A DNA stretch of 64,000 bases. Origin: Aporhodopirellula rubra. Its GTDB lineage: Bacteria > Planctomycetota > Planctomycetia > Pirellulales > Pirellulaceae. Below the pieces are notes generated by a model. It did no database searches. It was not told where the DNA came from and saw only the letters and a program-made list of their open reading frames with translations. The position numbers were made by a program, and so were the translations under genes. The stretch is taken from NCBI RefSeq assembly GCF_014192335.1, contig NZ_JACHXU010000014.1, positions 124,001-188,000 of the forward strand. Reading direction: 5' to 3'. Positions 1 to 9,833 of this stretch are shown one piece after another (position 1 is the first letter of the stretch; the number at the start of each line of letters is the position of its first letter).

Positions 1-2
1 AA

Positions 3-1238
3 AACCGCGCCCGACGCGTCACTCCACTGTTGTTGTCGAAATGCCTGAAGTACATCCGCAACTTGTCGCTCATGCACCGGCGGATGACGCCGGACATGGT
101 GACGATTGTCACCGCGTGTCAGCAAATTCTCGGTGACCAGTACGCGTTGCACGTCGCGGAGATCGCGAGCCAGTATCGTTTGAAGCGATCGGTGATTGAT
201 CCGGGGCTCGAGCCGACCGGAAATGAACCGATTACGGATTCGTCGAACATCCCTTTCCACGAGCAATTGACCGACGCAGTCGATCCCGACCTCGATCCAG
301 ATCATTTGGACGACGATCCGTTCACTGCTGACCTGAGTGACGAGGACATCGCGGATTTTGGTTCGTGGCAGTTTGAGGGCGAACCGACGGTCACACTCGG
401 TATCGATCAAGGACGGTTGCCCGATGGTGATATCGTATCGTTGGTCAGTCGTTTGCCGGGGCCTCCGCTGACTTGGCAGACTCTGTCGTTGCAACGACGA
501 CCGACGAAAGATGAGCGTTCGCGATGGGAATACAGTTGGAACCCGTATTCCCAGTGCAGTTATCCGCCCGAAGACGAACGCATTGAGATGTTACGCAACC
601 GCGTCTGCGAGCGTGCACAAGCGATTATGGGGCAGGACTTGGCGCGAACGGAGAAGTTCACGACCAGCGTCAAGGACGGAATCGATATCCGCGACACGTT
701 GCGGCATTGGTACGAGAAACAAATCTACGTGCGTGTCATTCCGCCGAGTCGCGGGAAGCTCGACGCGTGTTTGATGCTGTTTGATTCGCCCGCGGATCCG
801 CGTGATTATCCATGGCGAACGACTTGGTTCGCCGAGCACCAATGGGAATCGACGTTGGCGTTTTTCGCCAGCGATTTTTCCAAAGAAATGGTCGGCCCGG
901 GCATTGGCTTGGGCACCTACGGCGGCGCCATGTTCTTGTATCCGCCCGTACCAATCCCGGATATCTGGATGGATCGCCGTCTCAACTTTACCGAGACACT
1001 CGAAGAGCGCTTGATCGCCGCGGCTTGCATGCATTCACGTGGTCGACAAATCGCACTGATGAGCGGTTTGCCACCGGGGGCAGGATGGCGTCGCTTGGCG
1101 AGGCGATTTAAAAAGCAACTCGTCCACGTCCCGCTGACGTCGTTCAGCGACGAAGAGGTGCAACAACTCCGTATGGTCCACGTGCTCAACGGCAGCGAAG
1201 TACGAAGCTACGCGTCCGAGTTCATCCGCAAAGCCTAG
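3..1238 (+). CDS. hypothetical protein, 5'-truncated by window edge
   Basis: The frame is open from the first bases of the window to a TAG at 1236-1238, so the true start is probably outside; in-window candidates are TTG at 30 and ATG at 72. The visible part is a soluble protein of about 400 residues with no signal peptide or membrane segment. An acidic stretch (about residues 70-110) is followed by a mixed domain rich in Trp and Pro and ending in basic helices. I recognise no family and no catalytic motif. It stands alone, followed by 550 bases of repeat-containing spacer. Function unknown; that it is coding is supported by length and by the lack of a competing frame. Confidence 0.75.
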   Translation, partial: NRARRVTPLLLSKCLKYIRNLSLMHRRMTPDMVTIVTACQQILGDQYALHVAEIASQYRLKRSVIDPGLEPTGNEPITDSSNIPFHEQLTDAVDPDLDPDHLDDDPFTADLSDEDIADFGSWQFEGEPTVTLGIDQGRLPDGDIVSLVSRLPGPPLTWQTLSLQRRPTKDERSRWEYSWNPYSQCSYPPEDERIEMLRNRVCERAQAIMGQDLARTEKFTTSVKDGIDIRDTLRHWYEKQIYVRVIPPSRGKLDACLMLFDSPADPRDYPWRTTWFAEHQWESTLAFFASDFSKEMVGPGIGLGTYGGAMFLYPPVPIPDIWMDRRLNFTETLEERLIAAACMHSRGRQIALMSGLPPGAGWRRLARRFKKQLVHVPLTSFSDEEVQQLRMVHVLNGSEVRSYASEFIRKA

Positions 1239-1319
1239 CTGCCACTCACGAAGCGATCTGGGAAGACGTGAACTGGATTACTGACGAAACCCGATGCAAA
1301 CCGACCCGCGATGTTCGAC

Positions 1320-1545
1320 CGGCATCAGGCCCGGAGGGCCGGCAGAACCTTTGCCGGGGCTGCTAAGCCCCGGTACGCGTATCAAGCCAAAGCGAAAGGC
1401 CTGAAGGGCCGACACAACTGCGGTTTGCGCATGAACTCGCTAAGGGGTGTATCGGCCCTCCAGGCCTAGCTGCGTCATTGACATGGCTGCCGGGGGTTAG
1501 CACCCCTGGCAGTGATTGTGTCGGCACTCCGTGCCTAGCCAGTTC
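1320..1545. repeat. GC-rich interspersed multi-hairpin repeat
   Basis: Several inverted repeats are packed into this spacer. CCGGGGCT at 1354-1361 pairs with AGCCCCGG at 1365-1372. The 19-base arm at 1398-1416 pairs with 1448-1466 with two mismatches. TGCCGGGGGT at 1488-1497 pairs with ACCCCTGGCA at 1502-1511 with one mismatch. The block sits between two genes and has no credible ORF. It resembles the dispersed GC-rich palindromic elements of planctomycete genomes; that is pattern recognition, not a search. The rest of 1239-1792 shows nothing else. Confidence 0.55.
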
Positions 1546-1792
1546 CCGAATCGACCCAGCCAATCTAGCGAACTCTAGCACTCGCCAATTTCGCATGTCC
1601 AATGATGGCAAAGTTTAGTTGTAGGTAACACGGCCACTGATCCGCACATGTTCGTTTACGCCGGATGCTTCCTCCTCCATCGCCTTCTGACCAATCCGAT
1701 TGGTGCGACGATTTGCGACACGGTGATCGGTGATGTGCGACGCTTTACGGCGTGGGCGGGTGATTGTGGTCGCGGTATGATGCAAGATTGAT

Positions 1793-3718
1793 TTGACACG
1801 ATCTTGCAATCTCACTTCAAAGGGGATTCCCCTGGCCGCCAACACGACGAGTTCCGATCTCACGCAGTCGTGGAAGTCTCGTGAGATGCTGATTGCGGTC
1901 TTCACCGTAGTCATGATCACCGTGCATCTGGTCATGCGATTTTGGATCATCACGGACGAGACGGCGTGGAATGTTCCGTTATGGTGTGTGCTGCTGTTCG
2001 GTGGCGTGCCGCTCGTTTGGGATCTGTTGCGAAAGCTGTTCCGTCGCGAGTTCGGCTCAGATTTATTAGCCGGGATTTCGATCGTCGTTTCCGCGATGCT
2101 CGACGAATATCTCGCGGGTGCGTTAGTTGTCCTTATGTTGTCCGGCGGTGAGGCTCTCGAGGCGTATGCGGTGAGTAACGCTTCGTCGGTGCTCCGGGCG
2201 TTAAGCAAACGGATGCCTTCAGTGGCGCACCGAAAGTCCGGGGCTACGGTCGATGATGTTGCCCTGGCCGATATCGTCGTCGGTGATCTCGTGGCGGTGT
2301 TCCCGCATGAGACGTGTCCCATCGACGGGATCGTGACGGAAGGTCACGGGGTGATGGATGAGTCGTACCTGACCGGCGAACCCTACATGATGTCGAAGGC
2401 ACCAGGGGCCGCGGTGTTGTCGGGGGCAATTAATGGTGATTCGGCGTTGGTGGTCAGAGCCGACAAACTTGCGATCGATTCACGATACGCGAAGATCATG
2501 GAGGTGATGCGGTCGTCGGAACAACAGAAGCCGCAAATGCGGCGAATGGCCGATCAACTCGGCGCCTGGTACACGCCACTGGCCGTTGCCATCGGTGCGG
2601 CGGCTTGGATCGCCAGTGGTGATCCGGTGCGTTTCTTGGCGGTGATGGTCGTCGCAACGCCCTGCCCGCTGTTGATCGCGATTCCAGTGACGATTATCGG
2701 TTCCATTTCGCTGGCGGCGCGACGAGCGATTATCGTTCGTGATCCGGCATCGCTTGAGAACGCGGACACATGCCGCACGCTGATTTTCGATAAGACCGGA
2801 ACGCTGACGTATGGCGAGCCCAAGTTGGTGAAACAATCGGTGATTGACGAGAGCCAACGGCAGACCATTTTATCATTGGCGAGTAGTTTGGAAAGGTACT
2901 CGAAACATCCGTTGGCCAGCGCGATGAGGCTGGCGGGAAAAGAGGCCGGTGCGGAACAGCATGATGTGACGGAAGTCAGTGAACCTCCCGGGCATGGAAT
3001 GACGGGGCGAGTGGCTGGTCATCAGATTGAGATCACCAGTCGTAAGAAATTGCTCGCCCGCGACCCCGCAGTAAGCGATCGATTGCCACCGCAATCTGGA
3101 GGGTTGGAGTGCGTGATTCTGATCGATGACGAGTACGCGGCGACGTACCAGTTTCGAGACACGCCTCGATCCGATGGTGCTTCGTTTATCAAGCATCTCG
3201 AACCGAGACACCAAGTGAGCCGCACGTTGCTGGTGTCTGGAGATCGCGAATCGGAAGTCACGTATTTGGCCGAGCAAGTTGGCATTCTGGAGGTCTACGC
3301 GAGCCAGAGTCCCGAGCAGAAACTGGATATCGTCAACGAAGAGACGGCGAAGGCAAATACGATCTTTGTAGGCGACGGAATCAACGACGCCCCCGCACTC
3401 ATGGCGGCCACCGTCGGTGTTGCGTTTGGACAAAACAGCGACGTGACGACCGAGGCGGCTGATGTGGTCGTTCTCGACAGCTCACTGCAAAAGATTGACG
3501 AGTTCCTGCACATCAGTCGTCGCATGCGGCGTATCGCGTTGCAGAGTGCGATCGGGGGAATGGCGTTGAGTTTGGTAGGAATGGGATTCGCGTCAGCGGG
3601 CTATCTGCCACCGGTCGCGGGTGCGATCTGCCAAGAAGTGATCGACGTTGTCGCCGTTCTCAACGCGCTGCGTGTCGCGATTGAACCCAAAACGTTGATC
3701 GACTTTGAGAGAGCGTGA
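1793..3718 (+). CDS. P1B-type heavy-metal ATPase with TPCP motif
   Basis: Membrane pump exporting a transition metal at the cost of ATP. Visible: catalytic DKTGTLT with Asp333 as phosphorylation site, TGEP actuator loop, SKHP nucleotide-binding motif, GDGINDAP hinge, and several hydrophobic segments. The metal motif in the membrane reads TPCP (Cys291) rather than CPC or CPH. From family knowledge TPC motifs belong to the P1B-5 group, linked to Ni/Fe, so the substrate may not be Cu or Zn. There is no N-terminal HMA domain and no C-terminal hemerythrin domain; the last part is a membrane segment with [14 protein letters not shown]. The start taken is TTG 1793; ATG 1886 is an alternative. It is a single gene, convergent with the kinase downstream. 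Confidence 0.9.
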   Translation: MTRSCNLTSKGIPLAANTTSSDLTQSWKSREMLIAVFTVVMITVHLVMRFWIITDETAWNVPLWCVLLFGGVPLVWDLLRKLFRREFGSDLLAGISIVVSAMLDEYLAGALVVLMLSGGEALEAYAVSNASSVLRALSKRMPSVAHRKSGATVDDVALADIVVGDLVAVFPHETCPIDGIVTEGHGVMDESYLTGEPYMMSKAPGAAVLSGAINGDSALVVRADKLAIDSRYAKIMEVMRSSEQQKPQMRRMADQLGAWYTPLAVAIGAAAWIASGDPVRFLAVMVVATPCPLLIAIPVTIIGSISLAARRAIIVRDPASLENADTCRTLIFDKTGTLTYGEPKLVKQSVIDESQRQTILSLASSLERYSKHPLASAMRLAGKEAGAEQHDVTEVSEPPGHGMTGRVAGHQIEITSRKKLLARDPAVSDRLPPQSGGLECVILIDDEYAATYQFRDTPRSDGASFIKHLEPRHQVSRTLLVSGDRESEVTYLAEQVGILEVYASQSPEQKLDIVNEETAKANTIFVGDGINDAPALMAATVGVAFGQNSDVTTEAADVVVLDSSLQKIDEFLHISRRMRRIALQSAIGGMALSLVGMGFASAGYLPPVAGAICQEVIDVVAVLNALRVAIEPKTLIDFERA

Positions 3719-3776
3719 GCAACCCGTTCGATGGGTGATCGCTTTTCTGGAGAAATTTTGTCGCGGTCGGGTCTGG

Positions 3777-5996
3777 TTACGATTCTTCGTCGGGAACGTG
3801 TTCGACCGTTTCCATAAGTGCGGCGGTTTTCTGAAGGCTCTGCGGACTCGGGGCGAGTGTTTGGGGGAGGTCGTTGGGGCTGGGCGTTTCACCCGACAGG
3901 TTCTCATCCCACCACTGCTTTGCGGATTCGCGAGTCCAGGTGGCTGCGACGGTGCAGGCCGCGAATTGATCTTCCAGCACTTCAGCGGTGGCCGGCCGAT
4001 CTTCCGGTCGCTTGGCAAGACATTGCATGATCAACTGTTCGACGTCGTGGTTGACGACCACGCCTGCGCGTTGCGATGGCGATGTCGGTGTCTGCTCGGT
4101 GTGTTGCCTGCAAAGTTCGAGAATCGTGTTCCCATTGAAAACAGGTCCGCCGGTGAGCAAGTAGTAACCGACCGCGCCAACGGCGTACAGGTCGCTGCGT
4201 CCGTCTTGCTCTTTGCGTGCGATTGCTTCGGGCGACATGTACAGCGGCGTTCCGATCAGCGAACCGGCTAACGTGACCTCGCGTTGAACCTCTTGCGATT
4301 TGACCAAGCCGAAGTCCAGCAGTTTGACGAAATCTCGCATTCCGCCGCACTTGGTCAACATGATGTTCGCGGGCTTCACGTCGCGATGGATCAGGCCCAT
4401 CGCGTGTGCCTCTGAGAGCGAACCGCAGAGCTGCTGCAGAATGTGGACGACTCGCTCCTGAGGTAGGCGACCAAAACGCGACACGACATCGTCCAATGAA
4501 ATTCCGTCGAGATATTCCATCGCGTAGTAGAACACTCCTTCGGGCGTGCGTCCGTAGTCGTAAATCGCGATCGTGTTGGGGTGGGTTAGATGGCTGGTTA
4601 ATTGAACTTCGCGTTCAAATCTGGCGATCGCTTGTTCGTTCGTGTTTTCGGCATGCAGCAGTTTCACTGCCGTCGGACGGTGGAGCATGTTGTGATGGGC
4701 ACGGTAAACAACGCCCATGCCACCGGCGCCGAGTTTGTCGTCCAACGCGTATTGTCCCAATCGCCGGGCTTCGATCGCGGACCGTCGAGCGGTCAGTTCC
4801 AACCGGGACGCGTACATCGCGAGAGCTGCCAAAGCGATCGTCGTCAGGAGGAGGAAGCCTGCCAATACCGCGAAGGCACGGCGTAACGCATTGAGCGGTC
4901 GGAATGCCTCCGCCGCATCGACTTCCGTGACAACACCAATGGCGTATTCGGGGAGCCACGTCCATGCACCCACCACGGGAACGCCACGGTAATCACGGTA
5001 CGAGTCAACATCGACGCCGCTTTCGCCCGCGATTGCAGAGACCGCCATCCGAGTCAATGGTTGGCTGGACCGACGCAATGTGGGACGCAGCCCCCGCGTC
5101 ATGTCGACACCGGGATCACGCAGTTCGATGTTCAGAAGCGAACGCGTTTTGTCATCGTCGGTCAGCAACCCAAAGTCTTTGAGCTCTTCGTCAAATCGAC
5201 TATTCGTGAGCAGGACGCCGTCGCGGTTGAAGGCGTAGGTTTCGCCGGTTTCGCCCGCTCGTGCCACACTCAATATTTTGGTGAACTCTTCTTCGGGACG
5301 AACTCGCAGGCAAAGGGCGGCGATCGTCTTTCCATCATCAGACGTAACAGGCGCGGCGATAAACATGACGGGAATTCCGGCACGTTGCGTTCCATCGATA
5401 TCCGGCAACACAAGTTTGCTTTTCAAGGGCGGGATAACGAGAGTCTCGCCGTCAAAGATCGGCTCGAGGATCGGCATGAATGGCTGCGCCAGGTCAGGGT
5501 CGCCAATGCCATAGTCGTTATCGCCGGCCAAAATCAATCCGTCTCTACGGATCAGGAGGAAGCCTGGGACTTTGTGTGTTTCCAACCAGTCGTCAATTTT
5601 CTCACGAACTCCTTTCAGTTCCCGTGAAGAAACTAACCCTGCGGTCTTGGAAGCCCCCTCACTTTGATTCGCAATGGAATCGAGTGCCTGGATCTCGTCC
5701 CTGACGCGTTCATCGTTGGCCAGCACCATGGCGTTGGCCCGCTGTGCGGACAGCCAAAATTCCATCGCCGCGACATCCGCGTTGAGGATCGTCCGGAGTT
5801 GTTCGGCGAGATTCGTTTTCACCGCCGACTCGACCGAGGAGTACGTCAGCACGCCGACGACAATCAGCAGGCACGTCAGGAGGGCAAGAAAGAGCCATTG
5901 CCGGCCACGCGAGAACAAACCCGAGGCGAGTGCTGAGGTGGCAGCGAACGCGAACCGAGCGGTACGCGAATCCGAATGGGAGGAGCGAACGTTCAT
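3777..5996 (-). CDS. membrane sensor Ser/Thr protein kinase with extracytoplasmic sensor domain
   Basis: Receptor-like Hanks-type kinase of 739 residues. A first membrane segment (about 33-52) is followed by some 320 residues outside the membrane that resemble a double CACHE sensor (FLLIRRDGLILAG, then a second module with GETGETYAFNRDG). A second membrane segment (about 375-400) leads to the kinase domain (about 415-680). All key kinase motifs are present: glycine loop GAGGMGVVY, AVK lysine, HRDVKPAN catalytic loop and DFG, so it should be active. The sensor would bind a small ligand and drive phosphorylation of unknown targets. ATG 5996 is chosen because it places a short n-region before the first membrane segment; the frame is open to ATG 6131. 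No partner gene is adjacent. Confidence 0.9.
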   Translation of the reverse strand: MNVRSSHSDSRTARFAFAATSALASGLFSRGRQWLFLALLTCLLIVVGVLTYSSVESAVKTNLAEQLRTILNADVAAMEFWLSAQRANAMVLANDERVRDEIQALDSIANQSEGASKTAGLVSSRELKGVREKIDDWLETHKVPGFLLIRRDGLILAGDNDYGIGDPDLAQPFMPILEPIFDGETLVIPPLKSKLVLPDIDGTQRAGIPVMFIAAPVTSDDGKTIAALCLRVRPEEEFTKILSVARAGETGETYAFNRDGVLLTNSRFDEELKDFGLLTDDDKTRSLLNIELRDPGVDMTRGLRPTLRRSSQPLTRMAVSAIAGESGVDVDSYRDYRGVPVVGAWTWLPEYAIGVVTEVDAAEAFRPLNALRRAFAVLAGFLLLTTIALAALAMYASRLELTARRSAIEARRLGQYALDDKLGAGGMGVVYRAHHNMLHRPTAVKLLHAENTNEQAIARFEREVQLTSHLTHPNTIAIYDYGRTPEGVFYYAMEYLDGISLDDVVSRFGRLPQERVVHILQQLCGSLSEAHAMGLIHRDVKPANIMLTKCGGMRDFVKLLDFGLVKSQEVQREVTLAGSLIGTPLYMSPEAIARKEQDGRSDLYAVGAVGYYLLTGGPVFNGNTILELCRQHTEQTPTSPSQRAGVVVNHDVEQLIMQCLAKRPEDRPATAEVLEDQFAACTVAATWTRESAKQWWDENLSGETPSPNDLPQTLAPSPQSLQKTAALMETVEHVPDEES

Positions 5997-6234
5997 AGCA
6001 CGAGCATACCGCAACAGCGACGGGCCGTGTGAAGTCCAAAAGACCGCCGGGCCCAGCCACACTACCCCGCTACACATTCGATCCGCGTTCCCCATGCTAC
6101 GAACCGAGAACCAGATGTGATCGACTTTCAAACGCTCGAAGAAACGCGGATAGATGATGTCGTTGCTGCTACGAGAGTTTTGATCAAGTAACCGGCCATC
6201 GAGAAGCAGGCTGTCAGAACACCGAGGGCGACTT

Positions 6235-6313
6235 CGTGCGTGCTCGACGCTGGCTACGGTATACTTCGAGTGGATGTTGTGCAGCCACAGAGATCAATGA
6301 GGACACCGAGACG
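6235..6313 (+). repeat. left flank of GxxExxY cassette: linker plus inverted-repeat arm
   Basis: The bases around 6237-6256 (containing GTGCTCGACGC) match the linker found between the tandem units downstream. The arm at 6285-6311 starts CCACAGAGATCAATGAGG and matches the left arm of every downstream unit. This arm is the imperfect reverse complement of the right arm that overlaps the end of the following gene at about 6672-6700. About 30 bases between linker and arm are not shared with the tandem units. Confidence 0.75.
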
Positions 6314-6682
6314 ATGGCGAGAGATGAACTGACGGAGAAGGTCATTGGGGCCGCGATCGAGGTACATCGCATTTTGGGGCCTGGGCTTTTGGAATCAATC
6401 TATGAGGAAGCCTTGTGTCATGAGTTGCAGTTACGCGGTGTTGCTTGCGAACGTCAAAAGGAGGTAGACGTGATCTACAAGGAACGTGTCATCAAGGGGC
6501 AAAAGCTCGACGTTCTAGTTGAGGGCGAAATTGTTGTCGAACTGAAAGCGGTCGCTAAGCTTCCAAATGTCGCAATCGCACAAACCCTTTCGTATCTTAA
6601 ATCAACGGGTTTGAAACGCGGTTTGCTTATCAATTTCAGTCAGGCAAAACTCATTGACGGCGTCAAACGCATTTCTCTGTGA
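6314..6682 (+). CDS. GxxExxY protein (PDDEXK nuclease-like fold)
   Basis: A 122-residue protein of the GxxExxY family. The name-giving motif is GLLESIY at residues 24-30. The segment with Asp66 and E76-L-K78 fits a PDDEXK nuclease core. The family is widespread in planctomycetes; its biological role is not established and activity is inferred from fold only. ATG 6314 is chosen because it begins exactly after the inverted-repeat arm and gives the usual N-terminus MARDELTEKVIG. The stop codon lies inside the right-hand arm, so gene and repeat are structurally fused. The gene forms the first member of the tandem repeat region that follows. Confidence 0.88.
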   Translation: MARDELTEKVIGAAIEVHRILGPGLLESIYEEALCHELQLRGVACERQKEVDVIYKERVIKGQKLDVLVEGEIVVELKAVAKLPNVAIAQTLSYLKSTGLKRGLLINFSQAKLIDGVKRISL

Positions 6683-7975
6683 GTTCCGTGTCCTCTGTGG
6701 CAAGATCCCACGGGCGTTTTGCTGGAGCGTGCTCGACGGGTGGGCAGGTTTTTGCCACAGAGATCACTGAGGACACAGAGAGGTTGATGATGTGCGAGTT
6801 GACCTCGCGAATTCCATGCTGCACCTTTGAGCGATTTTGAAATCACCTCATTCAATTCAACCGCATCGACGCACTCAGGCTGCTTTCTCTGTGAACTCTG
6901 TGCCCTCTGTGGCAAGATCCCACGGGCGTTTCGCTGGAGCTTGCGCGACGCGGGGGCTGGGTTTTTGCCACAGAGATCACTGAGGACACCGAGAGGTTGA
7001 TGATGTGCGAGTTGACCTCGCGAATTCCATGCTGCACCCTTGAGCGATTTTGAAATCAGCTCATTCAAATCAAATGCATCGACACACTCAGGCTGCTTTC
7101 TCTGTGAACTCCGTGCCCTCTGTGGCAAGATTCCACGGGCACTTCGCTGGAGCGTGCTCGACGCGGGGCTGGTTTTTGCCACAGAGATCACTGAGGACAC
7201 AGAGAGGTTGACGATGTGCGAGTTGACCTCGCGAATTCCATGCTGCACCTTTGAGCGATTTTTGAGCGATTTTGAAATTACCTCAATCAAATCAAATGCA
7301 TCGACGCACTCAGGCTGCTTTCTCTGTGAACTCTGTGCCCTCTGTGGCGAGATTCCACGGGCACTTCGCTGGAGCGTGCTCGACGCGGGGGGGGGCCACA
7401 GAGATCACCGAGGACACCGAGAGGTTGGTGGCTCGCGAATTGGTCGCGGAATTTTCTAGTTGCGCGTTTGTGCGATTTTGAAATCACCTCAATCAATCCA
7501 AACGCACCGAAGCACTCAGGCTGCTTTCTCTGTGAACTCTGTGGCAAGATTTCACGGGCGATCCGCTGGAGCACGCTCGACGCGGGGTCTGGTTTTTGCC
7601 ACAGAGATCACCGAGGACACCGAGAGATTGGTGAATCGCGGATTGGTCGCGGAATTTCATAATGACGCGTTTGAGCGATTTTGAAATCACCTCAATCAAT
7701 GCAAACGCATCGAAGCACTCAGGCTGCTTTCTCTGTGAACTTTGTGCCCTCTGTGGCGAGATTCTACGGGAACTTCGCTGGAGCGTGCTCGACGCGGGGA
7801 CTGGCTTTTGCCACAGAGATCACTGAGGACACAGAGAGGTTGACGATGTGCGAGTTGACCTCGCGAATTCCATGCTGCACCTTCGAGCGATTTTGAAATT
7901 ACCTCAATCAAACCAAACTCATTGAAGAACTCAGGGTGCTTTCTCTGTGCACTCCGTGTTCTCGGTGGTTCAACT
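6672..7975 (+). repeat. tandem array of six ~210-bp units bracketed by inverted repeats
   Basis: Right arms (TTTCTCTGTGAACTC.GTG type) begin at 6672, 6885, 7097, 7319, 7525, 7728 and 7940, a period of 203-222. Left arms (CCACAGAGATCAC.GAGGACAC type) begin at 6755, 6968, 7179, 7396, 7599 and 7811. Left and right arms are imperfect reverse complements of about 27 bases. Each unit is left arm, core of about 100 bases, right arm, then a linker of about 55 bases with CACGGG and GCTCGACG. The unit starting at 7179 carries a short internal duplication of TTTGAGCGAT. Short ORFs here are by-products; several cores keep a start resembling that of the GxxExxY gene and then stop. Confidence 0.9.
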
Positions 7976-8076
7976 CCACGCCAGCTGACTTCAGATAATG
8001 CGATGTGAAATGGATCGAGCAGAAGCGAAGTCGCAGCTTATTGTGAGTCCTGTGCTATTTGGCGAGGCGATCTCGG

Positions 8077-8907
8077 TTAGCTGAATTCGCCTCGGATGTA
8101 TTGTTTGGTGTATTCCTCTTTCGGGTCCGCGAAGAGTTGGTTGGTGTCTTCGTATTCGACGAGGTAGCCGGTGCGGGCGCCTTCGGTGGTGTCGACGTAC
8201 ATGAATGCCGTTTTGTCGGCGACCCGTTGGGCTTGTTGCAAGTTGTGGGTCACGACGGCAATCGTGTATTTCTCTTTGAGTTCGGTCATCAGTTCCTCGA
8301 TGCGACGGGTCGCGATCGGGTCGAGGGCCGAGCAGGGTTCGTCCATCAGCAATACCGACGGTTCGGTCGCGATCGCACGTGCGATGCAGAGACGCTGTTG
8401 TTGTCCACCGGACAGTGACAGGCCGCTGTTCTTCAATTTGTCTTTGACTTCGTCCCAGAGCGCGGCGCCACGCAACGCGTTCTCGACCCGTTCGGGTATG
8501 TCGTCTTTCACACGGTTCAGACGGAGTCCGAAGGCGACGTTGTTGTAGATGCTCATCGCGAACGGGTTGGGTTGTTGGAACACCATTCCGATGTAGCGGC
8601 GAACCGCGACGGGATCGACGTTGCGATGATAGATGTCCTTGCCGCGGAAATGCACATGTCCTTCGAATCGGAAGCCACGCACCAGGTCGTTCATGCGATT
8701 GAGGCAGCGAAGCGCTGTGCTCTTGCCACATCCCGATGGGCCGATGAACGCGGTGATCTGTCCTTGTTCGACCGGAATATGACTGTCCCGGACCGCACGG
8801 AACTTGCCGTAGTAAAGGTTTTTGATTTTGCAGTCGATGACGATGTTCTTCCCATTGGATTCGATCGTCGCGGTGCTTTCGCAGTTCAATACGTTTGCTG
8901 TAGCCAT
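8077..8907 (-). CDS. pstB: phosphate ABC transporter ATP-binding protein PstB
   Basis: ATPase of the high-affinity phosphate importer, a peripheral protein on the inner face of the membrane. Walker [13 protein letters not shown] signature LSGGQQQR and Walker [12 protein letters not shown] are all intact, and the 276-residue length is normal for PstB. Start ATG 8907 gives a short N-terminus; the frame is open further upstream into pstA but that extension has no family support. It is the last gene of pstS-pstC-pstA-pstB and follows pstA by 8 bases. No phoU follows; the next sequence is the repeat array. Orthology is clear. Confidence 0.97.
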   Translation of the reverse strand: MATANVLNCESTATIESNGKNIVIDCKIKNLYYGKFRAVRDSHIPVEQGQITAFIGPSGCGKSTALRCLNRMNDLVRGFRFEGHVHFRGKDIYHRNVDPVAVRRYIGMVFQQPNPFAMSIYNNVAFGLRLNRVKDDIPERVENALRGAALWDEVKDKLKNSGLSLSGGQQQRLCIARAIATEPSVLLMDEPCSALDPIATRRIEELMTELKEKYTIAVVTHNLQQAQRVADKTAFMYVDTTEGARTGYLVEYEDTNQLFADPKEEYTKQYIRGEFS

Positions 8908-8915
8908 AGGTTTTA

Positions 8916-9833
8916 CTATCTCGTTACTCGTTTGCGTGAAAGCACCTGACCAACAATGTTGATGACCAGGACGATAAGCACCAAAACCAAAGCGGCGGCC
9001 CACGCCAGTTCGATCTGGCTTTCGAACGGGACACCGGAAAAGTTGAAGATGAGGACGGCCAGGGATGCGGTCGGTTCCATCAATGCGAGACTTCCGTCCT
9101 GCACGATCCAGTAGTTGCTATTCAAGGCCGTGAATAGCAGAGGCGCTGTTTCGCCGGCGGCTCTCGCGACCGCCAACATGACGCCGGTTAACATGCCCGG
9201 CATCGCCGTCGGCAAGATCACTCGCCAGACGACCTGAGTTTGAGTTGCCCCCATTCCGATCGCCGCTTCTTTCATCTTTTGCGGCACCATCTTGATCGAC
9301 TCTTCAGCCGTCAACATGACGATCGGTAACATCAAGATCGAGAGGGCGATTCCTCCGGCGGGTGCGGAGTAGGTTCCCGTCAACAAGACGACCGCGGCAT
9401 AGGCGAACACGCCCGCAAGAATCGAAGGGAAGCCGGTAAGCAGTTTGGCGCAGAACCGTACCGCGGATGCTGTTTTACTCTTCGGACCAAACTCGGCCAG
9501 GAACACGGCCGCCAGGATTCCAAACGGGACCGCAATCAACGCCGCGATTCCGACCATCGTGAGTGTGCCGACGATCGCGTTGCCAAATCCGCCACCGCTT
9601 TCGAACGCCGATGGTGGCGTTTCGGTCAGCAGGCTGAGGCTCAATCGTTTACCGCCGCGGTAGATCAGCATGAACAATACTGAGAACAACGGGATACAGG
9701 CGACAACGGTTACAACTCCCGTCATCAAACTCAGGAATGCACTGAGTAGCGTTCGCGGGTGCCGAAGCGATCGTTCCAAACGTGGGAAGTCAACGTCCGC
9801 GAACGATTCGGAGATTTCAATTTCATCGTTCAT
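8916..9833 (-). CDS. pstA: phosphate ABC transporter permease PstA
   Basis: Inner-membrane permease subunit, 305 residues, with about six hydrophobic segments. The cytoplasmic loop near [20 protein letters not shown] is the typical EAA-like coupling site for PstB. The start ATG at 9833 overlaps the stop of pstC by four bases (ATGA), indicating coupled translation. Within the family, PstA pairs with PstC to form the phosphate channel. Nothing unusual seen. Confidence 0.95.
   Translation of the reverse strand: MNDEIEISESFADVDFPRLERSLRHPRTLLSAFLSLMTGVVTVVACIPLFSVLFMLIYRGGKRLSLSLLTETPPSAFESGGGFGNAIVGTLTMVGIAALIAVPFGILAAVFLAEFGPKSKTASAVRFCAKLLTGFPSILAGVFAYAAVVLLTGTYSAPAGGIALSILMLPIVMLTAEESIKMVPQKMKEAAIGMGATQTQVVWRVILPTAMPGMLTGVMLAVARAAGETAPLLFTALNSNYWIVQDGSLALMEPTASLAVLIFNFSGVPFESQIELAWAAALVLVLIVLVINIVGQVLSRKRVTR

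Noticed and set aside
1615-2322. 235-codon minus-strand ORF opposite the P1B ATPase
   Set aside because: Antisense to conserved ATPase sequence; Thr/Arg/Ser-rich shadow translation.
7040-7911. ORFs with repeated peptides such as TEITEDTE and CELCALCG
   Set aside because: They arise from the tandem inverted-repeat units in different frames and change frame between units.
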